Program-made: the position numbers and the translations under genes
Assembly (NCBI GenBank): GCA_008694505.1
Contig: VZDJ01000056.1
Span: 3,661,205 to 3,725,204 of the forward strand
Source: Cyanoderma ruficeps
Taxonomy: Eukaryota > Chordata > Aves > Passeriformes > Timaliidae
DNA: 64,000 bases
Direction of reading: 5' to 3'
Shown here: piece after piece, positions 11,101-22,900 of the stretch
Position numbering within the stretch: the first letter of the stretch is position 1
Layout: each line of letters opens with the position of its first letter
Notes under the pieces: generated by a model
What the model saw: only the letters and a program-made list of their open reading frames with translations
Database searches by the model: none
What the model was told of the DNA's origin: nothing

Positions 11101-12326
11101 GGTGTCCCAGGGTCACTGCCTGTTTTGGGGTCGCCTGAGGTGGGTCCCTGATCCAGCTCTCCCTCTGGCTGTGTCTCAGGGAGCCTTATGCTTCCCCAGG
11201 GTCAGACCTTGCCTGGCGAACCCCAGGTTCCAATTTCCCAAGCAGGTGCCACCATTCCTGGTGCCAGTGCCTGGTCTGGATGTCCCAGGAAGCCCCAGAA
11301 TGTCCTGAGGACATTTCTTGGCAGAGAAGACCCATGGCCCTACAGTGCTTGTACCTGTCCAGCTTCCTAGAGCAATCTCAGTGTTTCCTGTGGCCAACCT
11401 CTGCCTGGGGAGATCCAGGTGCCAGTGCCTAGAGCCATCACCTGTTTGTGGTGCTGTCAGTGCCAGTGCCTGGCCTGCTTGTCCCAGGAAGCCCTGGGAC
11501 ATCCTAGGGCCAGCTCCTGGCTGGGACGCCCTATGAATACATAGTATCTGTACCCAGCCCAGCTTTCCTAAGCATTCCTTGTGTTCCTTTTGGCCAGAGG
11601 ATACCAGGGAGGCCTGGGTGCCAGTGTCCCAAACTGGTGCCCATTCCTGGTAATCTGTCAGCACTAGCACCTGGCCTGGGTGTCCCAAGAAACTGCGGGG
11701 CTGGATCCTGGAACCACGGCCCTGCAGTGTTTGGACTCAGCCCAGCTTCCTTGAGCAACCTTGGTATTCCCTGTAGCCAGGGATCCCACTACCACTGCCG
11801 GGGGCTCCCGGGGTGCCGCACGCTCAGTGCTGCCCACATTCTCCCCACCCGGCCCCCGCCACCAGGCCCCGGGGCAGGCCGGTGTTCCCAGTGCCCGTGG
11901 TTCCCGGTGCCGGTGTGTACCTGCCAGCAGCTGCATCCAGGCGCAGATCTTGTAGACGGTGGCGGTGTTGCAGAAGAAGAACAGGGCGAAGCAGGTGATG
12001 CAGCCCAGCGTCAGCACCATGGAGAGCAGCACGAAGAACGCGGCCGCCTGAAAGGCGCCCGAGGGGATGGTGCTGAAGTCGGTGAAGGAGCCGCGGCACG
12101 ACAGCTCCCGGCCCGCCAGCCCGCTGCCCACACAGTAGTGGAACAGCCCGAAGTATCCGGGCTTGGGTGTGTTAACGCTGTCGCCCACCCAGTAGGGCTG
12201 GATGAAGACCACCACGTTGATGATGGCGAAGCAGATGGTGAAGATGGCCCAGAGCACGCCGATGGCGCGCGAGTTCCGCACGTAGTTGTCATGGTACAGC
12301 TTGGAGGCTTCCTGCGAGGGCAGCAT
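2176..12326 (-). CDS. LHFPL4: LHFPL4, LHFPL tetraspan subfamily member 4 (GABA-A receptor auxiliary protein)
   Basis: Coding exons on the minus strand are 12326-11921, 2696-2460 and 2276-2176, giving 247 residues, which is also the human length as I recall it. Introns end in GT/AG and both are phase 1. The protein starts [15 protein letters not shown]. It has four hydrophobic segments, near residues 22-42, 95-117, 125-150 and 178-202. The first extracellular loop contains the family motif PYWVGDS, and later comes [18 protein letters not shown]. The family is known to bind GABA-A receptors and neuroligin-2 at inhibitory synapses. LHFPL3 is the closest alternative, but the tail residues DFVG and the MTMR14/CPNE9/BRPF1 neighbours point to LHFPL4. 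The first two exons are secure. The last 27 residues are less certain because an in-frame GTAAGC at 2259-2254 could act as a donor. Confidence 0.93.
7192..7372 (-). mobile_element. CR1 LINE fragment, 3' end
   Basis: The plus strand carries the hallmark antisense CR1 sequence GGTTGGAAGGGACCTCTGGA, followed by the usual tail region with 'agtccaaccc', 'cacctagaacaggt', and 'gactccacaacctccctggg'. The CR1 3' end therefore points left, so the element lies on the minus strand. It is a short 5'-truncated copy, as is typical for CR1 in birds, and has no coding capacity. Confidence 0.88.
8580..8835. promoter_or_regulatory. Candidate intronic enhancer with clustered TAATTA motifs
   Basis: Three homeodomain core sites lie within about 100 bp: TTAATTAG at 8714-8721, TAATTAA at 8779-8785 and CTAATTAG at 8808-8815. 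A SOX-like ATTGTT sits at 8796-8801, and E-box and AT-rich words lie close by. The block is more AT-rich than its flanks and is not a recognisable repeat. This pattern is typical of conserved developmental enhancers in neuronal genes. The regulatory role is inferred only from motif content. Confidence 0.35.
11060..11790. repeat. Degenerate ~200-bp tandem repeat, about 3.5 copies
   Basis: Recurring words appear at a near-constant spacing. The GTGCCAGTGCCTGG-like phrase starts at 11261, 11460 and, in altered form, 11661. The phrase 'agcttcct(a/t)gagcaa' starts near 11361, 11561 and 11744. A phrase resembling 'cctggggagatccaggtgcca' occurs near 11210 and 11403. Copies are clearly diverged and vary in length (about 183-201 bp), so this is an old local amplification, not a young satellite. 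It ends about 130 bp from the LHFPL4 exon 1 donor. Confidence 0.7.
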
Positions 12327-13932
12327 CCTGCCGACCGCCGCTGCCGGAGGGCGGGAGGGGCCGGGGCGGCGGAGAGCCCGCCCGGGGTCGGCGGGGCGGG
12401 GGGGCCGCGGCCTAAGAGCGCCCGCGGGCTGCCGGGCCCTGCGACACCCGCGCCGCCATCTTGGCTGCCGCCTCTGCGCCCCGCGCGCTCCCGCCGCGCG
12501 CGCGCGGCCGTGCGCCCCCCCGCCACTGCGGAGCCGAGCCCAGCCCGAGCCCAGCCGAGCCCAGTCCGGCCCCGTCCGGCCCAGCCCGGCCAGAGCCGAG
12601 GCGAGCCCGAGCCGAACCGAGACCCTCCGGGCCCGCCGAGCGCTCCCCCCGGGGATCGGACCGCTCCGCCTTCGGCTGCGTTCATCTCGGGCTCGGTTCG
12701 GCTCGGGTCGCCTCGCAACGAGCTCGTCTCGGTTCAGCTCGGATCCGCTCGGCTTGGCTCGGGTCGGGCCTCTGGGCCCATTCTTCTCCCCCGGTCCGGC
12801 AGGACCGTTCCCTGGACCGACCCTGCCCGGGGCAGCGCCGGGACATGGCTCCGATAAGTCCTGGAAGGTCCCCGCGTGGGTGCCTTTGGCCGGGGTGCGC
12901 CCGCAGGGACAGCGTGCATCCTCCCGCACCCTTCACGAGTTCGGGGGAGGCCCGCGGGTTGCGCGCGTAGCCCCCCGGACGGGAAGCAGACCTTCCCCAC
13001 CCTCTTGGCCGGGACGGAGCAAGTAAGTTGCCACCACTTTGGCTGCGCCCGCTCTGGGACAGCAGGAGTCGACCCAAAACCTCTGACAGAGAGAGGCCAG
13101 GTACACAGCTGTGACAGGTCAGATGTGGTGACAGGGCTGGAGTATACAACGTGCGCCAGGCTAGGTGTGGTGGCTAACTGGGCTGGGGTAAACGGCTATG
13201 CCAGTAGTGTCACACAGGCTGTCAGGACAGGTACCCTTGCGAAATCCTGTCACCGCCTCGTAAGCCTCACACCGGTCCCAAAGCCAGCAGAGACCAGACC
13301 ACGTCGAGCCAGTTTCATTTTCAGGCAGCGAGATGCACCGCGTTAGCTGCAGTTGAACTCGGCTGTCATTAAGTGCTTGTGAAGATTCACAGGTGATTTG
13401 GAAATCAGACAAATGCAGATGAAAAACACATTATGTTCCCCTCTAAGAGCCAAGGAGCCGTGTGCCTCCGGCTGGGCACGGGCAGTGCCCGTCACCCTCG
13501 GCACACACTGAGCTGGCTCCGTGACACTGCCCGGACACACGAGCCAGTGCCGCCCTCAGGCGTGTTCCGGCAGCGGTACCGCTCACCCCGCAGCTCCTCT
13601 ACCACGGGCTCAGTGCGTGCGACCACACTCCGGGAGGGGCTTCTTTAATTACAACCCGCCTCGGGATTCTTTCTTTGGGCAGCGCCCTTGGCACGCCGGC
13701 CAGCGCCACGGTCGGACCCACTCGGCGAGGCCTGACAACGTTTGCCGCGTCTCTCTACAGGTCTTAACGCGGGGCCGAAGCAGAGCCCGATACCCCGGGA
13801 GAGGGCTCGGTACCCCGGGGCGGAGCGCGGCGCGCCCCGATGACGCCGGGAGCGGGCGGAAGGGGCGCGTCGCGGGCGGGCGGAAGCGGCGGGCGGGACG
13901 ATGGGCCCGAGGCGGCGGTGAGCGGCGCGGGC
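12327..13932. promoter_or_regulatory. Head-to-head promoter region of LHFPL4 and MTMR14 (CpG-rich)
   Basis: The two genes diverge from start codons 1.6 kb apart. Very GC- and CpG-rich DNA covers about 11800-13020 around LHFPL4 exon 1 and about 13550-14300 around MTMR14 exon 1, with a less CpG-rich dip near 13050-13450. No convincing TATA box was seen, which fits CpG-island promoters with dispersed starts. Long open frames on both strands here reflect base composition. Exact transcription starts cannot be placed from sequence. Confidence 0.7.
12531..12770. repeat. GC-rich degenerate repeat forming an inverted repeat
   Basis: The left part (12531-12623) is built from GAGCC/CAGCC/GAACC-type pentamers and the right part (12687-12770) from the complementary GGCTC/GGTTC words. 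The best-matching arms are 12600-12623 and 12689-12712, which are near-perfect reverse complements centred on CGAGCCGAACCGAG. Transcribed from the LHFPL4 promoter, it could fold into a stable hairpin in the 5' leader, if the leader extends this far. Confidence 0.7.
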
Positions 13933-16900
13933 ATGGCGGCGGCGGCGGCCCGCGGCTGCCCCCCGGCGGGCTCCGGGGACCGCGCCCTGGCCGAGCTGCT
14001 GCTGGAGTTCTCCCGGGTACAGTACCGCGCCAAGGACGGCGGCGGTGCCGCCGCTGCCAAGGTGAGGGCACCGGGGCTCGAGGGACGCGGGGACCGGGGA
14101 CCGGCGCGGCGGGCATTGAGCGGTGGCTCTGCGCAGGTGGAGCGGATCGAGCGGCGGTGCCTGGAGCTCTTCGGCCGCGATTATCGCTACAGCGTGATCC
14201 CCAACGTGCACGGCGAGATCTGCGCCCACTACCCGCGGCACATCGTCCTCTTGGAGCGCGACGCCGGCGCCAGCCGTGACTCGTAAGGCCCCCGGTTCCC
14301 GTGTCCCGTCCCGTGCAGCTGACGCCCGGCGGAGTTGTTGTCCCGGGGAGCTTCCGCGCCCGGCGCCCCGAGGCTCCCGCCGGCCGGGGGAAGCCCTGCG
14401 GGCTGTGCTGTGCTAATTATAGCCGGTGGTGTCAGCCGCTCCCGGGACTCCCCTCGCTGCCTGCCGAGCCTGCCGAGCTCCTGTGGGGCTCCTCCCAGGG
14501 CTCTTGGGCCGCCTTGGTGAAAGCTGCCAAGCTGAGCCTGTTACTCGAGGGGTGTGAAGGAAAAGGGGTGCTCCGGGGCAGTGCCAGCTCCGCTGCATGT
14601 GGCCCTGGAGTAAACCTGAGCACAGCGTTGGTTCCTGGTGATTGTTGTGTTGCAGCTCGTCCGAAGGCTAAAGGTTGGGAGCAAGCCTGTGCGATGCTCT
14701 CCTTGTCTTGATGAAGTGCCCGTGGTCTTGCAGCAAGGCCTCTGATGTGGGAAATTTTAGTCTGCAAATCATCTCAGGGCAGGGGGTCTGATAGGGGCTA
14801 GGCAGACAAGACAGATATTTCTGTCATTCCAGACAAGGTTCTAGGTTATTTTGTCTTTCCCCACCGTGGTGAACAGGTCAGTGGGTGCTGAGGTTTAGTG
14901 AGCTAACGGGAAACGCTTGTTCAGTTTGGTGCACATCTGAGCCAACACATCTCTGGACTTTGACCCACAAGCTCAGGATCACGTTGGTCTCGCTTCTGGC
15001 TGAGTATGAGCTGCTCCTTCCAGCTCCAACCACAGCCTCTCATTTTTTCTTTTTCTTTCAACAAAACATAGTGCAGTTTTGCACTTGACTGTCTGTCCAT
15101 GACAAGAGTAATGTGTTCAAAAGGAGGGTCAACAAGTCCTTCTCACATGTCCAGCTGCTTTGCCTGAGGAAGGAAAACTGTCAGCTGCCGTGCTGGCATG
15201 TAGGCTGGGTGCTGTAGGAGGGGGTCTTTGGAAACCAGCCACAACTGACTGCCAGGTGGGAGAGTTTCTGCCTAACAGTTGGATGAGATTTGAAAAGATT
15301 AAACCCCTTGCTGAAAAAAAAACAGGAAAGTGAAGTTTGAAGCTGTTAAATGGAGCTAGGGGAAGAGAAACTGAATGCTTCTGCTTTTCCTGCTCTTGCA
15401 AGAGGAAAGGATGCTTAATATTTCTGACAGGTATTCAAAACAAGAGTACTTACATTTGGTGCCCCATTTTCTTCTGTGACCTTTGCAAGCCAGCAGTGAC
15501 AATTAACTGTATTTATACGGATTCTTGGCAAGTTTTGCTTTACTGTCTCAAAGAGAGTCACAAAAACAGACAACACTTCATCATCACTCTCCTGATTCCA
15601 GGGTGATGATTTTTGTAAAAGCCACCAAGTGATTTTTAGACAAATGTAACTTTTAGTTTAATCATTTTACTCCTACAGAATAATTATGAAATAGAGACCA
15701 TTGCACATCTTGTGTTATGAAAGGCAAGAACCTCTTCCAGTGAGCAAGACGCTCTGTCTAGGACCGAATGTCCTCGGCTGCTGCTTGTGGAATCACAGAA
15801 TAGTTTGAGTTGTAAGGGAATTGAATTAAAGATCGTCCGGTTCCGACCCCCACTGCCATGGGCAGGGACACCTTCCACTAGATCAGGTTGCTGGGGGTCC
15901 CATCCAACCTGGCCTTGTATGCTTCTGTTTTTGTCTGTAACATTTTTAGTCAGCTGGTAAGATCTGCTTGAAGCTTCACACCTCTGAGAATACGGAGGTG
16001 CTTTGGAAGCAGTTTTCATATGTACAAATCTTTGCTGTACTGTAATTTCTGCTAGTACAGCTGCTTCTGAAGCCATGTGGGGGAACAAGAGAAAATTGAT
16101 ATTTTAACCCAAATCAGTTTATTCTGTAGCTGGGCAGCTGGGGGAAGAAAGGATGGTGCTCAATCAAAGTTTGCTAACAGTACTCTGAAATCCAGGCAGG
16201 TGCAGGAGGAATTCTGTGTGTTTTGAACCTTTTTCTGTAGATTTTACTCCTATGTATGCTGCATTTAATCACTAGTTCCTGTAAAAGCATTACATCTGCT
16301 CTTCAGAGCAGCTTCCCCCTTGCTATGGGAGTCTTGATACGACTGTTTTTTTACCACAGTCACCTCTTGCATTACTGAGGGTGGTTATTACAATGAGAGG
16401 GTAGGAGAGCCTTATTTGTAGCACAGCCATGCCTGATGGCAGAGAGGGTCTCTCCAGTGTGTGTGTCAGCTTCCCAAGGAACAGGCGTGGTTCTCCCATG
16501 GTGCCTGGGAGAGGGGCTTATCCCTCCATATCCCCAGTGGGGTGCTGAGCTTCCCACTCACTCCATGTCCTGGGCTGCTGCCAAGCTGCTCAGTCTCATT
16601 CCCAGGTGCTGCAGAAACCTCTCCAGGGATGTGCAGTGAGTGAAACCTGTTGTCATGTCTCAGCTCCTGAAGCAGTGCTTCTCGTATAATTTTCGATCTT
16701 TCAGGTATTTCATTTTTGCTGACTCTCATCTTCTGGGCTTGGAAGCAGTGCCATGGAGTTATTTTGGAAACTCTGCGTTTAAGTTCTTGTTTCCCTCTGT
16801 GTTTGTTTTTGCAAAGGAAACATAAAGGGGACTGGAGCAGAGTGCAAGATATGTTATATCTCTTAATTGCATGCATTTGTTTAAAAACAGCCCCACAACC

Positions 16901-19900
16901 AAACCTGTGCATCAGAATCTTTTGAGTTTCAAAATAGTTTGGTGTTGGGAATTATACACAAAGGTGTCTCTTCTCACACTTGCTCATATTTTCCTGCCTT
17001 TCTAATTAGCACCCTCATGTTCGCATTGTTTAAAGGAGATCAGCTTGGGTTTTTGTTCTTTAAATTCTGGTATATCAAAGGTCTTTGGAGCTGGACAGCA
17101 AAATAATTGTATATTCAGGAAAACATGAAAAAAATTAAACCACCACCGTGAATTCTGAGAACCAAATCATTCTTAAAAAAAAAATTTGAAAGTCTTGTTT
17201 TCTGTTTCTTTGCTTCTACTGCCACCATCTTGTATAATATTTTCCATAAACAGATCAATTTCCATTTTAATAATAGGTTAATTTTTTTAATCTTTCCCAG
17301 AATGGCTGGTACACTGCTCCACACTCTGTGATTCTGAAGTTCAGCAACTTCCGTTAACTTCCATCATAAAGATAATTATTTGTTCTTAGGCCAGTGTTGT
17401 CCTTCACATTTGAGTTCTCCTCCTCCTCCATTGTATTCTCCTTCACCCTGATGCACACGTTGCTGTGCATCTGCTCATCTTCATCTGCTCTTCTCATCAG
17501 ACCTAATGGTTTCTCTTGCAGCACAGACTGTCCCTTGGCCATCCTACTCATCTTCCTGTGCCTTTTCAGGCAGGGGTGGGTCACTAGAATCAGATGCTTT
17601 GTCTCAGCTGAGAGCCTGTGCTGGTACTTCTACATCTCTCCAGGGAATTTCCTGTGATCTTATTTTCCCCCTTTTTCAGATTTACCATATTGATAATGTG
17701 TTGACATCCAGGGATCAGGCAGTTCATCTGGCTCTTCTACCGTGCCCTATTACTGGAAAGGGCTAACTGGAAGCTCTTATTAATGGTCTCTAGGTACACA
17801 GCCATGCAGTTTTGTATGTCCAGACTTCACCTGGTTTCTAATGTATCACTCTGGATGCTTCTCCAATTCCAACTCTAGTCCTCTCTGCATTGACAGTTCC
17901 TCCTGAAGGTCTGTGTAGTTCAGAAGTGAGTTTGGATTCCTGTCAAGTGTGGGCTGATAATTGGACAAACTGGTGCAATATCAACATGTTTCCAAAATGT
18001 CTTCCATATGAAACAATTAAACAGTTAAATAATTCTGTTTTAACTTCAACAAGAAAACCAAACAAAATGTAGTTCTGCAGATGCAGGTGACATTAATCTA
18101 AGTACCCTACTCAACCCACTAGCTGATTTAGTTGTTTAATTACCTGGAAACATAAATACTTGAGAATCATGGAGTGTTCAAGATTTGATTTTCTATTATA
18201 TTTCTTTTTTCTTGCAAAGCTATCGCTCTGGTAGTGAATTCACTGTGATGGTAGTGTTGAGCTGCTTTTGAATGGAAAGGTGATAGGGAGGAAAACAGAA
18301 CATGTGTTTTTGTAGGCACTGGCTACAAAGTAATCCCTAGTGATCCGTGTGCTAGTCTGTGGCAGACCCTACCGATGGGGCTTATATTGCCTGTTCTTGA
18401 TGGTGCTGTCACATACTGTGCATTGGTCTTTCAAAATAAAGAAAAGGAGTCAGAAAAGTGTCCAGGTGTGTTGTACAGCAGCAGAAGCAATTCTCAAAAA
18501 AATGTTTTCATGCTTACTAACTTCAGAGCTGACTTCTAGGGAGGGGGTGGGGTTGCAGCCCAGGGTGTCTGTGGTGGCTTTGCTGAAAGACATGTGAGAA
18601 GATGCTCTGTGTACTGACCTGAATCTCTGCCCACTAGGTATGAGAGCACTGTGCAGGTTGGCAAACTGCAGGACCTCATCAACCGGAGTAAGATGGCCAG
18701 GTGCAGAGGACGCTTTGTTTGCCCAGTCATTCTGTACAAGGGAAAGGTAAAGCTTTGTGGGTTACCTGTCTTTAATGAGAAAATGACCTTTCTCTCTGCT
18801 ATTTGAACTGTGCAGCCATGTCTTCAGTCACTTGTCACTTTTCCAAATGGTATAAAAATCTGTGCTTAGGTACAAGCAGGCAGTCTGTAGTAGCAGGTGG
18901 CATTTGCTGTCTAGTCTGCACAAGTTGTGGGCACTTCAAGCTGTTCTCCCCCACCAAGTCATGAGCCTTGCACCAAAGAGCTGACTTTTTTTTTTTTCCC
19001 CTCCTATGTATGTCCCTTCTGAAGTCCTTAAGATATTTGGCGTTTCAGAGGGGAAAGGTAATTATTGTCCCTGTTTGTCCCTTACTCTTCCCAGCAGCTC
19101 CCTTTGAGTAGCTTTCCTCTCTTCAGAGAATTTTCCTTTGTCTGTTCCCTCGGGACGCAAGATTGCATAAATGGTCTTATGAATGCGTGGGCTTATCAGC
19201 AAGGGGGTCTGTAAGAAAGTGAAATTAGATTCATTTTTATGTGAATTACTTAAACTGTGTTGAAGCCCTGTAGGAATAGTCTCATTTGGAATTTAGCTTA
19301 ATTCAGTTTTCTTAGTTGAATTTAGAAACACTGTATGAATAGTAAAATCATACCTGCGACAGTTTTAATCTAGCTTGACTGAAACCATCATGGGCTGCAT
19401 CCGCTGACCTTTTTCTGCAGGAGTGAACTGCCCAGAGTTGTCTTGGGACCATCCATAATCTCATCCAGAGGAATGTGGAAATAAGGCTCAAGCAGGGTAT
19501 TAACAGAGCATGTGTTGTTAACTTGGCAGGAACTGACTGTATTAATTCATTGGAGAACTGGAGATGAAAATATGATTTAAAAACTAGCTACAGATAAAGG
19601 CACTTGGGAGTTTGCTGTGTTTGGAAAACTCAATCTGGACCAGGGTTGTAGGGCAGACAGCTGAGAGGTGATAGCTGTAGGTACCAACCCTTTCTATGTA
19701 ACCTAACAGCAAATAGGCATGATAAGGGAAAGACTCCTGGAGCTTGTGTGATTAATTAAAAAATCTTCCTCCAGCATATTTGCAGATCAGCAACACTGGC
19801 TGGCTGGGGAGAGCTCTATGGGCGCACTGGCTACAACTACATCTTCTCTGGTGAGAACCATTTGTCACTGTCTGCATGGCGAGGCTGGTCAGTGCTGGGA

Positions 19901-22900
19901 CAGAGACCTACACATGAGGCCACACTCTTCTCAAGACCACTGAGAGCTCTAGCATGGGCTGCTTGTATCAGGTTTAGCATGACAGATTGAAGACTGAAAC
20001 CTCGTGTCCTGTTTCCAAGCACTGTGCTACAGGGCAGTGCCACAGCTTGTAAGAACCTCAGTGATGAAAGAAATTGAGGTTGAAGACTGAGTTACAGGAA
20101 ACATGTCAGCAAATAAAGGCATCCCAGAGGATTCAGGGTACCAATTCCCAAACATTGGGGATGGGAATAATGGAGGAAAGAGGATTAGAACTTGTTGTTG
20201 CTTGACTAATCATTGGGAATCAGTGCTGCTAATGGCGAGATATATTGGACTCCAGGGAAAGCTCTTCAGGGGAGTAGTGGGTATCTGTAGTATGGGAGCT
20301 GAAGGTTGGCTTAAAAAAGCACTGCATACCATTTTTGAGGTGTCAGTCATGGGTTTGACCTGCCCAGATACTTTGCAACGACAAGGAAAGAGTGGGCTAT
20401 ATTAGAAAACAAGATTTTCAGGAAGAAGAAATGTGGGTAACCACACTTAAGGTGTGAAGAGAGGGCACCAAACCATGACCTTTTTGCTTGTGTACATATC
20501 TTGTCAGACTGGGGATTGAGTTGGTTTACAAAAGCTTCAGTTCTGACTGCCTTTCTTGCAGGAGGTTCTGATGATGCTTGGGCAGATGCAGAAGACATTT
20601 CTGAGGAAGACTCTGCGCTTAGGTTTGTATGCATCATTGGGGTGAGGAAAAGGGAGTTTGGAGATAAGCTGACTGGTTCAGCCCCTCAGTTCTGCACTTT
20701 TGTAGTTTGGGTTTTGGGCATAGGCTTGAGATCCATCACCAGGCTCAGGGTCTTACTTTCCTTGCTTTTGGAAAAAGAGTCTTGAGTGTTAATGGCTGGC
20801 TGAACCTAGTGTAGCTGAAGCCTGCTAATCTGTTGCCAGAGTGAAGGGCTGGAGACGGGAATATGTTGAGCCATTAAAAAAGGTATTTGAAGGGCACAGC
20901 TCTGTTTACTTCATCAAAAAGTACATGTCCAGGCTGTAGAGATTTTGTATCTTATGTGTTTGTTGCAGAACAGAGTGAGATGTGGGAAGGGACCACGGGC
21001 ACAAAGCTTGCAGTGTCAGTTTGCAGAGTCTGACTCAGACCTTTGGAGACAAGGCTCGTGCTGTGTTGCTTATGGCTAGAAGTGGTTCAGGGAAGTACCG
21101 TGGCTCAGCTGGGAAGAATCAGACTCAACATGGTCAATCATCCATGCTCACCTTGCTTGCCTCATTCTGTCTTGCAGAAATGCAGATTCCCAGCTGTTTG
21201 ACAAGGTCAGAGGGCACGACATCAAGCTGCTTCGATACCTGTCTGTCCGATACATCTGTGACCTGATGGTGGAAAACAAGAAGGTGAAATTTGGCTTGAA
21301 GTGAGTCTGCGTTCATTTGTTTTTGTGCAGGCTTTGGTTTGCAGCTAATGTAGCCCTTACATGTGAATTGCTGTCAGGCGTGCACTCAGCATCCTGGGAA
21401 CAGTCCCTGGAAGAATTCTACAGCAAGATAGGTTAGTTGATGCTGTAAAGAAAACCCCAAGGTTTTAGGCCACAGAAAACTGTATCAATGGGCAGCATAG
21501 CTGCTTTCATCTGTCTTCTGTGGTTCAAGTGCCTTTTTCCCTGTAGGGCTTATAGTAACAAGACAGTTAACCCTTTAGAAGGGAGCCAGCAAAGGAGCCC
21601 TCTGTGCATAGGAACAGAGAGAAATTTTTCTCCTAGAGAAAAGCGTTAGTGATTTTGGGCTGTACCTATTTATGTGGATGCATTGAGTAAGTCTACCCCT
21701 GCTCACAAGTGAGTCAAGTCATAGCACAGGGAGATGCAACAGGTAGTTTTTTGGGTGCTGGTGTCTGTGTGAAAAACACTCTGTAAATGTCTTCTGTTCT
21801 CCTCTTGTCCTGTGCAGTGTGACATCTTCTGAGAAGGTGGACAAAGCTCAACGTTACGCTGATTTCACACTTCTCTCCATCCCATATCCAGGTACAGGAA
21901 TGATATCTAGAGGGGTTCACAAGGGACAGGTGACAATCCATTTCCGGGGACTGGGAAAAAACTCTTTGTGTGTAAATGTAAATGACCATGACTTGCTGAA
22001 TGCTATGTTCCCTCTGGAGAAAATCTCTAAACTGAGAACAGTGCAATGAACCTGGATGCTCTGGCAGTGTGAGTCAGCATTAGGCACTCTTTGAGGCAGC
22101 AAAATAATTTCTCATCATTCCTTATTTATTCAGGCACGGAGGAAAAGTCCCAGAGGTGGAGCTGGTTAAGATGACCTTTGACATTTCTGCAACTCCAAAC
22201 TACTACTTGATGCAAAATATGTATCTTCTTCTCTGTTATGTAAAAACCCAATTCTTAAGGGTAATTACTAGTCTAGTGTTCCAGAGCTCCACTGTAAGAA
22301 ATCCTCAGTGTTTGCAGAACAGTTCACCTGAGCCTGCAGTGTATGGCAGAGGCAGCCCTTTGCAGCCTGTCTCCCTAGCTATATCCATCCCTGTGCCTAG
22401 CAACCGCTGCTGGGTCACTTGCACTCTTAGAGATGAACTGAATATTCCTGCCTGCCTGCTGATGTCAGGCTTGGCGACAGGATGAGATGTGAGGCTGCTG
22501 TGGTTGAGATCTGTCTGCAGATTCTTCTTTTTCCCTAGTGCACAAAGAAAAGGAGAGGAGAAAAAACCAAAACCCAGCAGAACTCTGGTAGATGGTCCGG
22601 ACACACATTTGTCCATCATTGCTAGTTGTTGCTCTTAAACAATTTTTAAAGGTGTATTTCCTTTTATACAGAAATTGGTGGCAATTCAAAGCAGCTGCAT
22701 GAAGATTTCTATCGAGTTTGCCATGCAGGTTGCCAAAGTGTACAGAAATAAGAGTATTACTGGTTTCTGTAGTACATAGCACAGACACACATTGCTGCTG
22801 TACACATCACCAGACTTGGAACATGATGAAGACTGTGTACACAGGTCTTCTCTAGGGCTGTAAGGAATGAAGAAGTGACTCTATATAGAGTTAAGCTGCA

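Larger units (their letters stand above)
2697..11920 (-). other. LHFPL4: LHFPL4 intron 1
   Basis: This is a 9.2-kb intron between the donor GTACAC at 11920 and the acceptor TTGCAG ending at 2697. It contains a CR1 fragment (7192-7372), a TAATTA-rich block (8580-8835) and a degenerate ~200-bp tandem repeat (about 11060-11790). AT-rich patches near 5980-6250 and 6590-6800 also stand out from their surroundings. No nested gene or RNA gene was recognised. The small intron 2 (2277-2459) holds nothing notable. Confidence 0.85.

Noticed and set aside
11637..12857. 406-codon open frame on the plus strand opposite LHFPL4 exon 1
   Set aside because: It is antisense to a secure exon and consists of low-complexity Arg/Pro/Gly-rich translation caused by GC-rich DNA.
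14710..14800. Possible C/D snoRNA in MTMR14 intron 2
   Set aside because: TGATGA- and CTGA-like words occur at plausible spacing but there is no terminal stem and no internal C'/D' pair.
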